64,000 nt of DNA from Candidatus Bathyarchaeota archaeon (lineage in GTDB: Archaea; Thermoproteota; Bathyarchaeia; Bathyarchaeales; Bathycorpusculaceae). The stretch spans positions 1-64,000 of the forward strand of contig JAAYYI010000112.1 in NCBI GenBank assembly GCA_012515445.1, in the 5' to 3' direction. Positions 40,374 to 50,315 of this stretch are shown here, piece after piece; position 1 is the stretch's first letter; each line of letters starts with the position of its first letter. The notes below the pieces were generated by a model that did not search any database, had not been told where the DNA came from, and was given only the letters and a program-made list of their open reading frames with translations. The position numbers were made by a program, and so were the translations under genes.

Positions 40374-42590
40374 ATGGTTAGTCAGCAGCCACAGAGAAGC
40401 CGCGGCGTTAAAGTGCTAAAAGCCATTTCGTCACCGCTTAGGCTGCAGATTCTTAACCTGCTGTTCGATAAGAATGCGCTTTCCTACACTGAGCTTATGA
40501 CTGAGCTTAAGATGAATCCGAGCCGCGACGCAGGCAGGTTTGCTTATCACCTGAAATTCATGCTCAAAGCGGGCCTAGTGGAGGCTGATGTTGAAGCAAA
40601 GAAGTATTACCTTACCGACCTTGGCAAGATGGTTCTGGATGTGGCTGACCGCGTTGAGAAGAAAGCGGTTAAGCCGCATGGCATGATGGTCCGAACCTCG
40701 CATTTAACTCTTGAGGAATTTGACGCTAACAAAATCGCCAACTCACTCATCAAAGAGGCAAAGGTCCCCGCAGAGTTAGCGCAGAAAGCCGCGAAGGAAA
40801 CCGAAAAGCGCCTCACAAAATCTAAAACCAAGTATATTACCGCGCCGCTTATCCGCGAAGTAGTTAACGGCATCCTCGTCGAGAAAGGCTACGAGGAATA
40901 CCGCCATAAACTCACCCGCGTCGGCATGCCCATACATGAAGTGACAGCGCTGATTGAATCCAAGGAAGCCCCGCTTGACGCCTCAGCAGCCATTGAGAAG
41001 GCGGGTAAAGTAGTCCTGGCCGAATATGCATTGCTGAACATTTTTCCACGCGACATTGCTGACGCGCACCTCTCGGGCGCTATCCACATCGTCGGCGTCG
41101 GCACATGGGCGCTTAAACCCAACGAAGTAGTGCATGACATACGCTACTTCCTCATGCACGGTATAAGACTCGACAACGCATGCCAGACGGTCATGGCGCC
41201 GCCGAGGGATTTTAAGTCGACGCTCTCAATCGCGTTTAACGTGCTACTTCACAGCAGCAGAGAAACCAACGGCACACAAACCTACAACTACTTCAACATC
41301 TCCCTTGCACCCTACATACGAGGCAACGACGTTGCGCACGTAAAAGAGAGCCTGCGCCTCTTCATCCTAAACCTCAACCAACATGTAGACGCCACCTTAG
41401 CAATCGAGTTGGCTATGCCAAATATGGTCAGCGTGAAAGACGCAATTGGACCCGAAGGGAAAATCGCGGGTAAATATGGCGATTTTACGCAGGAAGCCCA
41501 GTTGCTCGCGTCGCTTGTGATTGACATATTTACTGAAGAGGGCGCAATTAAACCGCTGCTCTGCCCCAAACTGGTTATCAAAATTAACGGCGACGTACTT
41601 GGCGATGAAAATGCCCTTGCGCTGTTATCCAAGGCTCATGAGTTAGCGGCTAAAAATGGTGCAGTGTACTTTGCCAACTTTGCCAAGCAAGAAACAAAGA
41701 ATGCTGCTTTCTCGGCTTCAGGACTCAAATTTGCCTCTGACTCAACAGGCGACTGGGAAGCGGATACGCTGCGCACAGGCAATATAGGCTGCGTAGCAAT
41801 TAACATGCCCCGAATCGCGTTTGAATGCGAGAAGGACAAGAACAAATTCATCGATTTAGCCAAGGAACGCTTTGAACTCGCCGCAAGAGCACTCAGCATC
41901 AAAAGCAACGCGCTTAAGCAGTTCGGAAAAAACTCACTGCCATTCCTTATGCAGAAAGCTAACGGCGACACCTACTTCAGGCTTGAGAACTGCTCAAGAA
42001 TCATAAAATTCGCGGGTCTCAGGGAAGCAGTCGAAGCCTTCACCGAGAAACGTAATGAGTCAGAGGAGAGCCGCAAATTCACAGAAGAAGTCATCGCTGG
42101 ATTGTTGGCGTTTAAGCAGAAGCTCGGCAGAAAATATGGCAAACGCCTCTACCTCGTAGTCGTCGGCGACCGCGAAGCAGCCGAGCGCCTCGCCCAGCTT
42201 GACGTGGAACGCTTCGGCGTAGCTAAAGTAAAGTTCTCGGGCACTCGAGACAAACCCTACTACTCTACGCTAAGACGCATCACATTAAAATTCGCTCATC
42301 CGATAGTGGCTCCGTCGGGAACTATGCAGATTTTTCAGGCTACCAAGGGCTTAAACGCAGGCGGAAGCCTCGACGTGTATGAACTTGATGGCGCAGACTT
42401 CACATCTGAAGGATTATTGGACTTCACAAAGCGCATCATCGGGAGCCAATCAAGCGAGTTCTTCACCTACAGCCGTGCCGTCAGCTACTGCGGAAACTGC
42501 AAAAAGAACTGGATCGGCTCAGTGCATAAGTGCCCAAGCTGCGGCTCAATGAGCACAATAACAACGTTTGACCGATTTGCACAGACCTAA
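40374..42590 (+). CDS. NrdD-like anaerobic ribonucleotide reductase homologue with N-terminal ArsR-type HTH and ATP-cone; lacks canonical RVxGY end
   Basis: HTH VLKAISSPLRLQILNLLFDKNALSYTELM, ATP-cone TLEEFDANKIANSLIKEAKV, NrdD-like body, Zn CGNCKKNWIGSVHKCPSCGS. Confidence 0.8.
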   Translation: MVSQQPQRSRGVKVLKAISSPLRLQILNLLFDKNALSYTELMTELKMNPSRDAGRFAYHLKFMLKAGLVEADVEAKKYYLTDLGKMVLDVADRVEKKAVKPHGMMVRTSHLTLEEFDANKIANSLIKEAKVPAELAQKAAKETEKRLTKSKTKYITAPLIREVVNGILVEKGYEEYRHKLTRVGMPIHEVTALIESKEAPLDASAAIEKAGKVVLAEYALLNIFPRDIADAHLSGAIHIVGVGTWALKPNEVVHDIRYFLMHGIRLDNACQTVMAPPRDFKSTLSIAFNVLLHSSRETNGTQTYNYFNISLAPYIRGNDVAHVKESLRLFILNLNQHVDATLAIELAMPNMVSVKDAIGPEGKIAGKYGDFTQEAQLLASLVIDIFTEEGAIKPLLCPKLVIKINGDVLGDENALALLSKAHELAAKNGAVYFANFAKQETKNAAFSASGLKFASDSTGDWEADTLRTGNIGCVAINMPRIAFECEKDKNKFIDLAKERFELAARALSIKSNALKQFGKNSLPFLMQKANGDTYFRLENCSRIIKFAGLREAVEAFTEKRNESEESRKFTEEVIAGLLAFKQKLGRKYGKRLYLVVVGDREAAERLAQLDVERFGVAKVKFSGTRDKPYYSTLRRITLKFAHPIVAPSGTMQIFQATKGLNAGGSLDVYELDGADFTSEGLLDFTKRIIGSQSSEFFTYSRAVSYCGNCKKNWIGSVHKCPSCGSMSTITTFDRFAQT

Positions 42591-43878
42591 GCTCTTTTTT
42601 GCCGTTTTTTAGCAACCAAAATATAGCGGCGATGCCGATTAGGGCAAATGTAGTTAAGGCCGCAATAATCAGGTTATCGTTAGCTTGAGCAGGCGGCATA
42701 GGCGAAACTGGTAAAGGTTGAAGGTTAAACGCGTAAACTGTAGATTCATCTGAATAGAAGAGCATGTTGTTGGCAACTGAAACATAGCCGCCGTCTTGGC
42801 TATCGGAGAAACCTGAAAGAGTATACTCCCAAACGACCTCACCTGTGGTTGCATTGCATCCTACTATGCCATGCTTGTTCCATTTGCCATGGGAACCCTC
42901 ATCGCTGTGCCAGTAGTGACCGTAAAAAACGACGCCGTCAGCAAGAACGGGTGAAGAAAGCCCAGTGAGGCTATTATTCCATATCACCGTGCCACTTGAA
43001 GCATCCAGAGCAACTGAATTAATGTAAACAACGCCGTTGTTAACGGCTGCAAACCTGTTACCTCGACCTGTGTCAAGCTTCCATCTTAAGTTTTGTGCGC
43101 TTATACAGGAAAGGTTTCCGGCAATGTTATCATAAACCTGCTCGTCAGCGACACTTACGCATCCTAGAGAGCCCCAGCCTTTATCGATTGCAGAGTAACG
43201 CCATAAAAGAGCGCCATTTGCCGCGTTCAGCGCATACACTCCACCACCAGAAGAGAAGTAGACAACACCGTCTTTTACTGCTGGCGGATAATGGACCATT
43301 CCACCGTACATGAGTTGCCCCTGCTCGCCAGTAAAACTCCATACTTGCTGTCCAGTTCTGCCGTTAATGGCAATTACGCCGCCGGGGGCAAAATTGTTGC
43401 TGCTATTTGTTCCGAAGTAAACTATGCCGTTTGCGGCAGTTGGCGAAGTGCTCGCGTTTACGCTGGTATAGTTGAAGAGAAAATTGCCGTTTGAGGCATT
43501 GTAAGCCGTGGTTAAGGTATATACTATTCCATCGGCGATGGCGGGGCAAAACAAGGCGGCATAGTCCACAATATAGTAGCTGCTGTTCCAAATTAACTGC
43601 CCAGTTGAAGCGTTAACGCCATAGATTTCATTTCTTAAGAACCCATCTGAGGAAACGTAGACGACGCCGTTGGCTACTGCGGCAATAGAGAGATCGCTTT
43701 TGCCAGTGAAATTCCAAGCAGATATGGGGGAAACCTGCATAGTTGTGTTTGAGTATCCGCTGTGGGCTGCGTCATGCTGAAACATTGGCCAATTATCGGC
43801 AGCAGCATCTGACGGAAAAAAGGCGGCAAGCGGAATCAACAGGAATAAAGTAAGAACCATCGCAGGCGCTTTTGTCAT
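42481..43878 (-). CDS. PQQ-like beta-propeller repeat secreted protein with C-terminal TM anchor
   Basis: Signal peptide; repeats VANGVVYVSSDG, DGIVYTLTTAYNASNG, NGIVYFGTNSS; TM near C-term; tail overlaps nrdD-like gene antisense. Confidence 0.85.
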   Translation of the reverse strand: MTKAPAMVLTLFLLIPLAAFFPSDAAADNWPMFQHDAAHSGYSNTTMQVSPISAWNFTGKSDLSIAAVANGVVYVSSDGFLRNEIYGVNASTGQLIWNSSYYIVDYAALFCPAIADGIVYTLTTAYNASNGNFLFNYTSVNASTSPTAANGIVYFGTNSSNNFAPGGVIAINGRTGQQVWSFTGEQGQLMYGGMVHYPPAVKDGVVYFSSGGGVYALNAANGALLWRYSAIDKGWGSLGCVSVADEQVYDNIAGNLSCISAQNLRWKLDTGRGNRFAAVNNGVVYINSVALDASSGTVIWNNSLTGLSSPVLADGVVFYGHYWHSDEGSHGKWNKHGIVGCNATTGEVVWEYTLSGFSDSQDGGYVSVANNMLFYSDESTVYAFNLQPLPVSPMPPAQANDNLIIAALTTFALIGIAAIFWLLKNGKKELRSVQIGQTLLLCSLSRSLGTYALSRSSSFCSFRSS

Positions 43879-43924
43879 AGGATGCCCTAATCAGACAATC
43901 GTATTATAGTTTACTCGAAAAACC

Positions 43925-44872
<948 letters not shown>

Positions 44873-44960
44873 CTAATGTTCTAAATAACACTTTGCGTCT
44901 GGCCCAGCTTGAGAACTGTTATTATCCCACGCATCCTTAATGGATAGATTGGTGTTTTGA

Positions 44961-45359
44961 GTGCAGGTAAACTACATTAACCCTTCAGGGCTACAGAAAC
45001 CCCGAGGCTACACCCAAGTCGTCGCCGTCGCGGGTCCTAATAGAACCATTTATGTTGGCGGGCAGGACGCAATTAACGAGAAAGGCGAAACAGTCGGAAA
45101 AGGCAGTTTACAGGCGCAAACCGAGCAGGTTCTAAGCAATATAGAAGCGGCACTGGCTGCGGCGGATGCGAAACTGGAAAACCTCGTAAAACTCACTATT
45201 TACCTTGTAGCTGGGCAGAACCCGGCTGAGGGCTTTATGGCTTTCCAGCAGCGATGGCAAAACAAACCTAATCCTCCAGTAATTACGGTGCTATTCGTTT
45301 CGGGCTTAGGTAACCCCGAATTGCTTGTTGAAATAGATGCCATAGCCGTAACACCCTAA
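44961..45359 (+). CDS. RidA/YjgF/UK114-family protein
   Basis: IYVGGQDAINEKGETVGKGSLQAQTEQVLSNIEAALAAADAKLENLVKLTIYL. Confidence 0.88.
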   Translation: MQVNYINPSGLQKPRGYTQVVAVAGPNRTIYVGGQDAINEKGETVGKGSLQAQTEQVLSNIEAALAAADAKLENLVKLTIYLVAGQNPAEGFMAFQQRWQNKPNPPVITVLFVSGLGNPELLVEIDAIAVTP

Positions 45360-45403
45360 TCGGCCCTTTAAATAATGTCTGAAGAAAAATCACAGGTAGT
45401 CTT

Positions 45404-45577
45404 ATGGATTGGTCGGTTTGTGAGGTGCTTGTAGAAGACGCTTTAATCAGCTGCGTTGGTTGTACTGTGGCCGCAACCAATCTGCAACCCAAACCAAACG
45501 CAAAACCAGAAACGGCTGTTTCTGCAAAAGTTATAGAAGATGAAGTAGCAGGGTGTGAATCTCTTCTTCTAATTTAA
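45404..45577 (+). CDS. Small 57-aa ORF inside dispersed repeat family 1 (below ORF-track length cutoff)
   Basis: Manual translation MDWSVCEVLVEDALISCVGCTVAATNLQPKPNAKPETAVSAKVIEDEVAGCESLLLI*. Confidence 0.4.
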   Translation: MDWSVCEVLVEDALISCVGCTVAATNLQPKPNAKPETAVSAKVIEDEVAGCESLLLI

Positions 45578-45585
45578 AATTCAGT
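45404..45585 (+). repeat. Dispersed repeat family 1, copy 3 (longest open frame)
   Basis: AGTTATAGAAGATGAAGTAGCAGGG 45529..45553 identical to copy 2; CTCTTCTTCTAATT shared. Confidence 0.7.
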
Positions 45586-45652
45586 TCCCGGTTTGCCCTA
45601 CGAACTTTAAACTTATATAACCCCTGAGATTTAGCCTATTTAGAGGATTTTT

Positions 45653-46027
45653 ATGTCAGAATCAGTCTGGAAAAAACCGGTTGTATGCATTTTCAAGGAA
45701 CGCGGTAAGGGCGATTGGCAATCTGATCCGTTTGTTGTCGTGAAAGCCAAGCAGGTTTCAGTGGCAAAGGGTGAGAGTAAGTTTTCGGGTAAACTTGAGG
45801 AATTCTTCACACTAATGGGCGACGTGGATTACCTTTCCTCAAATGAGGGCAAAGGCGACCACTATGTAATGTGCTGGTTTGACGATGCACAGCCTGATAT
45901 GACTCATGACCTTCGTCGCTTGCATGGTGTCCGCTTCAACGGCGAAGTCTCATACCGAGAAAACGAGCAGACCCACAAGCGAACCTACAACGCCACATTC
46001 AACGCCGACCAAGCCAAACTCAGTTAA
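45653..46027 (+). CDS. Conserved-looking hypothetical protein, paralogue 1 of tandem pair
   Basis: WKKPVVCIFKERGKG...EEFFTLMGDVDYLSSNEGKGDHYVMCWFDDAQPDM. Confidence 0.7.
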   Translation: MSESVWKKPVVCIFKERGKGDWQSDPFVVVKAKQVSVAKGESKFSGKLEEFFTLMGDVDYLSSNEGKGDHYVMCWFDDAQPDMTHDLRRLHGVRFNGEVSYRENEQTHKRTYNATFNADQAKLS

Positions 46028-46077
46028 CCCCCGCTTGCCATTCTGCCGCATGGTTAATTAACTCCTCAGTTCCCTCT

Positions 46078-46464
46078 ATGAAAGGGGATACTATGCCTGA
46101 GGTTGAATGGAATAAACCAGTTATCTGCATATTTAGGGAACGCCCAAAACCCGAATCGGAACCCATCGCGGTTGCACGTGCCAGAAAAATAAAAGTAAAC
46201 CAAACCGGCGATTCAGCCTTAAATGGCGCTATTGAGGACTTCTTCAGTCTGATGGGTGATTTAGATTACTTGAATTCGCCTGAGGGTAAAACTGACCGCT
46301 ACGTGCTGTGCTGGTTTGACGATTCCGAGCCCGATATGGCTAAGGATTTCCGCAAACTCCGAGGCGTAGCTTTCAACGGCGCAGTTACATGCAGCATCAA
46401 CGAGCGCAGCCAGAAGCGAACCTATAACGCCAGATTCTCAGCTACACAGGGGAAACTAAAATAG
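46078..46464 (+). CDS. Conserved-looking hypothetical protein, paralogue 2 of tandem pair
   Basis: WNKPVICIFRERPKP...EDFFSLMGDLDYLNSPEGKTDRYVLCWFDDSEPDM, clearly similar to previous ORF. Confidence 0.7.
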   Translation: MKGDTMPEVEWNKPVICIFRERPKPESEPIAVARARKIKVNQTGDSALNGAIEDFFSLMGDLDYLNSPEGKTDRYVLCWFDDSEPDMAKDFRKLRGVAFNGAVTCSINERSQKRTYNARFSATQGKLK

Positions 46465-46624
46465 CCGCATAACCGTCGAACCGCTCGAAAAGTAACATCG
46501 AAGACGTATCCAAATAAGCGCAAAATCACCATTTTTCCATGAATTAATTGTGAATTTCGCTGTATTCTTAAACTTACTCTTAAATATATGTCCCTAAATT
46601 TCTATTGGTTAAGGTCGCTAGATA

Positions 46625-47035
46625 ATGGTGGAGCAAAAACTACGCGCAACCCTAATTACTGGTAGAACTATCGAACAGGGCGTCGGAAAAGAACTCGGAA
46701 AAGGCTCTGTCGAATACTACGATAGTTGTGCCGTCTGCTTCTTTGACAAATCTGACATGCAGAAAATAGGCATCAAAAACGGCTCAACAGTCAAAGTCAC
46801 CTCAAAATATGGTTCAGTAATCGTCAAAGCTCAAAGATACCCATGGGGCACCAACCCCGGAATGGTCTTCATCCCCTGCGGTTCATGGGCAAACTGCATC
46901 ACAGGCGACGAAACCTTCAGCATGGGCATGCCACTCTTCAAAGGGTTCCCAGTCGAAGTGGAATCAGCGCCAAACCAACCCGTCTTAACCTTAGACGAGC
47001 TCCTACTCAAACAGTTTGGAAGGAACAGCCTATGA
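46625..47035 (+). CDS. fwdD: Formylmethanofuran dehydrogenase subunit D (molybdopterin-dinucleotide-binding)
   Basis: TLITGRTIEQGVGKELGK...GSTVKVTSKYGSVIVKAQ; ATGA overlap with next gene. Confidence 0.9.
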   Translation: MVEQKLRATLITGRTIEQGVGKELGKGSVEYYDSCAVCFFDKSDMQKIGIKNGSTVKVTSKYGSVIVKAQRYPWGTNPGMVFIPCGSWANCITGDETFSMGMPLFKGFPVEVESAPNQPVLTLDELLLKQFGRNSL

Positions 47036-48612
47036 GCAAAATCATAAACAACGTTGTATGTCCAATCTGCGGTTGCCTCTGCGACGACTTAGAAGTAACC
47101 GTTAAAAACAACGAAATCGTAAAAATGAAAAACGGCTGCGCAGTCTGCGAAGCAAAAATGGTTCACGGCTACAAAAGCGAGGAACGCATCCTAAAACCAA
47201 TGATACGCAAAAACGGCAAACTCGAACCCGTATCCATGGACGAAGCCGTCAAAAAAGCAGCCCAAATCCTAACAGACGCCAAATACCCACTGCTCTTCGG
47301 CTGGAGTAGCACCGTAAACGAAGCACAACGCATAGGCGTCGAATTAGCCGAAGAACTCGGATCAGCACTCGATAACTGCTGCAGCGTATGCCACGGCCCA
47401 TCAGTCATGGCCACACAGGAAGTAGGCATCCCCGCAGCCACACTAGGCCAAATCCGCCATCGTGCAGACCTAATCGTCTACTGGGCATGCAACCCATGGA
47501 CAAGCCACCCACGCCACGTAGAACGCTACACAGCATTCACCGACGGCCGCTTCGAAGGTAGCGAATGGAAAAGCTACATGAACAAAATGAAAGCATCAGC
47601 AAGCCGCAAAAAAATGGACATAGCCTCCAAACGCATCGAACGCGAAGAAGCCCAAATCAACCCACAAGTCGAAGTTAACGGTCCACCACCACAGACTCTG
47701 CAGAAGCCAGGCCGGAAAATGATCGTGGTAGACGTAAGAAAAACCATGTCCGCTGAGGCAGCGGATTACTTCATGCAGATCGAACCTAACCGCGACTACG
47801 ACGTAATCGAAGCACTAAGATGCATCGTACAGGACCAAGAACTTGACGTTGAGAAAGTCGGCGGTGTCCCAGTAGAGTACCTGCGTGAAGTCGCAGACGC
47901 CATGATGAAATGCGAATTTGGCGTCATCTACTTCGGACTAGGCATGACACAGAGCTTAGGAAGATTCAGAAACATCGAAGTCGCAATCGCACTCGCACGC
48001 GACTTAAACCGCAAAACAAAATTCATCATCTCACCAATGAGAGGCCACTTCAACGTCACAGGCGCAAACCAGGTCTTCGCATGGCAAACAGGTTACCCCT
48101 ACGCAATCGACTTCTCACAGGGCTACCCACAATTTAACCCAGGAGAAAACACAGCAGTCGACCTACTAAAACGAGAAGACAACGACGCAACACTCGTCAT
48201 CTCCGCAGACCCTGGCGCACACTTCCCAAGCGTAGTCATGAAAAACATGATGAAGCACCCGCTAATCACAATCAACCCAGACATGAACGCCATTTCACGC
48301 TTAGGCGACGTAGTGTTCCCGACACAGTGGTGCGGCATCGAATACGTAGGCACAGCATACCGCATGGACTCAGTCCCGATTACCCTTAAGAAAGTGGTTG
48401 AAGCACCACCAGGCGTCTTAACCGACGAGGAACTCTTAAGCAAGATACTTGCTGAAGTAAGAGAAATAAAGAAGAAACGCGGCTTACCAGTCGGTTTAAC
48501 TGAGCAAAAGATCGTTCACACTGAACCGATTGAACCGCCCAGAGTCTGCCCCGCTCCAGTTACGAAACCTAAACCTAAGAAAGTAGTGAAAAAGAAGAAG
48601 GAAGCTGCCTAA
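47032..48612 (+). CDS. fwdB: Formylmethanofuran dehydrogenase subunit B
   Basis: CPICGCLCDDLEVTVKNNEIVKMKNGCAVCEAK, CCSVCHGPSVMATQEVG; true start inside ORF-track call (ATG 47032). Confidence 0.93.
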   Translation: MSKIINNVVCPICGCLCDDLEVTVKNNEIVKMKNGCAVCEAKMVHGYKSEERILKPMIRKNGKLEPVSMDEAVKKAAQILTDAKYPLLFGWSSTVNEAQRIGVELAEELGSALDNCCSVCHGPSVMATQEVGIPAATLGQIRHRADLIVYWACNPWTSHPRHVERYTAFTDGRFEGSEWKSYMNKMKASASRKKMDIASKRIEREEAQINPQVEVNGPPPQTLQKPGRKMIVVDVRKTMSAEAADYFMQIEPNRDYDVIEALRCIVQDQELDVEKVGGVPVEYLREVADAMMKCEFGVIYFGLGMTQSLGRFRNIEVAIALARDLNRKTKFIISPMRGHFNVTGANQVFAWQTGYPYAIDFSQGYPQFNPGENTAVDLLKREDNDATLVISADPGAHFPSVVMKNMMKHPLITINPDMNAISRLGDVVFPTQWCGIEYVGTAYRMDSVPITLKKVVEAPPGVLTDEELLSKILAEVREIKKKRGLPVGLTEQKIVHTEPIEPPRVCPAPVTKPKPKKVVKKKKEAA

Positions 48613-50313
48613 ATGACTGAAATACTCATTAAAAACGGCTTCGTGGTTGACCCTTTAAACAAGATTAACTGCGAAAAGATGGATATAGCGATCAAAAACG
48701 GCAAAGTCGTCGCGAAAGTCAACGAAAAGAACGCGCAGGTAATCGATGCCGCGGGCTTAACCGTCATGGCTGGTGGAGTTGATATCCACAGTCACGTTGC
48801 CGGCGCAGAAGTTAACATGGGCCGCATGATCCGCCCAGAAGACCACTACAAGGATCCCGTCCGCAAAACAGCACTAACTCGCTGTGGCACAGGATACTCT
48901 ATCCCATCCACTTTTGTTACCGGTTACCGCTACTCCGAGATGGGCTATACTTCAGTCTTCAACGGTTCCGTAGCAGCACTAAAAGCAAAACACGCCCACG
49001 AAGAACTAAACGACATACCACTAATGGATAAAGCCACCTACATCTTAACAGGCGACTGGTGGTTTGTGCTTGAAAACCTCGCCAAAGGCGATGTAGATGA
49101 ATGTGCACGCCTAGTCGCATGGTTAATGCGCGCCACAAAAGGATACGCAATCAAAATCGTCAACCCCGGCGGCTTAGAATCCTGGGGTTTTGGACGCAAC
49201 GTACACAGCATCGACGACCCAGTCCCCAACTTCGGCATCACACCAAGAGAAATCATGCGTGGCTTAATCAAAGTTAACAAAAAACTAAACATGCCCCACA
49301 CAATCCACCTGCACACAAACAACTTGGGTGTACCAGGCAACTACCAGACAACACTCGATACGATGAAAGCATTCGAAGATCTTTCTACCGATGGCAAGCC
49401 AGTAGCACACATAACCCACATCCAATTCGCCAGCTTTAAAGGTGAAAACTGGGGCAAATTCAAATCAGGCGCAGAAGAAATCGCCAAATACATGAACGCT
49501 CACAACCACATGACACTCGATATGGGCCAAGTAACCTTCAGCGACACCACAACAATGACCGCTGACGGCCCCTTCGAGTTCAGCCTCTACGAGCTGGGCG
49601 GCCACAACAAATGGGTCAACAGCGACGTAGAAACAGAGAGCAGCGGCGGCATCATACCCTTCCACTACAAGAAAAACAGCCCAGTCAACGCGCTACAATG
49701 GTCAATCGGCCTAGAAATCGCGCTACTCATCAAGGATCCATGGAAAATCTTCATGACCACAGATCACCCCAACGGTGGCCCATTCTACGATTACCCCAAA
49801 GTCCTTGCTTGGCTATACAGCAAGAAAGCCCGCGAAGCAACACTCAAAAAGTGCCACAAGAGCGCCAAGAAAAAGAGTCTGCTCCCATCAATCGATCGCG
49901 AGCTAAGCCTCTACGAAATCGCCATCATGACCCGCGCTGGAACCGCAAAAGCCTTAGGATTACCTGACAAAGGTCACCTCGGCGTAGGCGCAGACGCAGA
50001 TGTAGCTATCTTCAACATTAACCCCGAAACCTTAGACATCTCACAGAAGTTCCGAACCGCCCGCAAAGCCTTCGCCAACGCAGCATACACCATAAAAGAC
50101 GGCACCATCGTCGTCAAAGACGGCCAAGTAGTTAACAGCCAGATTCCAGGTAGAACCTTCTGGGTTGACGCAGAAACAAAAGACCCATGCAAGATCGATG
50201 ACGAAATGAAACGCAAATTCCGCGACTACTGGACTATCGAATTCGAAAACTACCCAGTCACTGACCACTACGTTAAGGTTTCAGACCGATTAGAAAGAAA
50301 GGCAAGTGTATAG
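48613..50313 (+). CDS. fwdA: Formylmethanofuran dehydrogenase subunit A (amidohydrolase)
   Basis: GGVDIHSHVAGAEVNMGRMIRPEDH, TIHLHTNNLGVPGNYQTTLDTMK, HITHIQFASF, TTDHPNGGPF. Confidence 0.95.
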   Translation: MTEILIKNGFVVDPLNKINCEKMDIAIKNGKVVAKVNEKNAQVIDAAGLTVMAGGVDIHSHVAGAEVNMGRMIRPEDHYKDPVRKTALTRCGTGYSIPSTFVTGYRYSEMGYTSVFNGSVAALKAKHAHEELNDIPLMDKATYILTGDWWFVLENLAKGDVDECARLVAWLMRATKGYAIKIVNPGGLESWGFGRNVHSIDDPVPNFGITPREIMRGLIKVNKKLNMPHTIHLHTNNLGVPGNYQTTLDTMKAFEDLSTDGKPVAHITHIQFASFKGENWGKFKSGAEEIAKYMNAHNHMTLDMGQVTFSDTTTMTADGPFEFSLYELGGHNKWVNSDVETESSGGIIPFHYKKNSPVNALQWSIGLEIALLIKDPWKIFMTTDHPNGGPFYDYPKVLAWLYSKKAREATLKKCHKSAKKKSLLPSIDRELSLYEIAIMTRAGTAKALGLPDKGHLGVGADADVAIFNINPETLDISQKFRTARKAFANAAYTIKDGTIVVKDGQVVNSQIPGRTFWVDAETKDPCKIDDEMKRKFRDYWTIEFENYPVTDHYVKVSDRLERKASV

Positions 50314-50315
50314 AC

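Noticed and set aside
46843-47031. N-terminal 63 aa of the ORF-track FwdB (MGHQPRNGLHPLRFMG...)
   Set aside because: Out-of-frame overlap with fwdD; FwdB clearly starts at ATG 47032 (MSKIINNVVCPICGCLCDD).
49611-49967. 118-aa + strand ORF MGQQRRRNREQRRHH... within fwdA
   Set aside because: Alternate frame of fwdA with Arg/His/Gln-rich composition; spurious.
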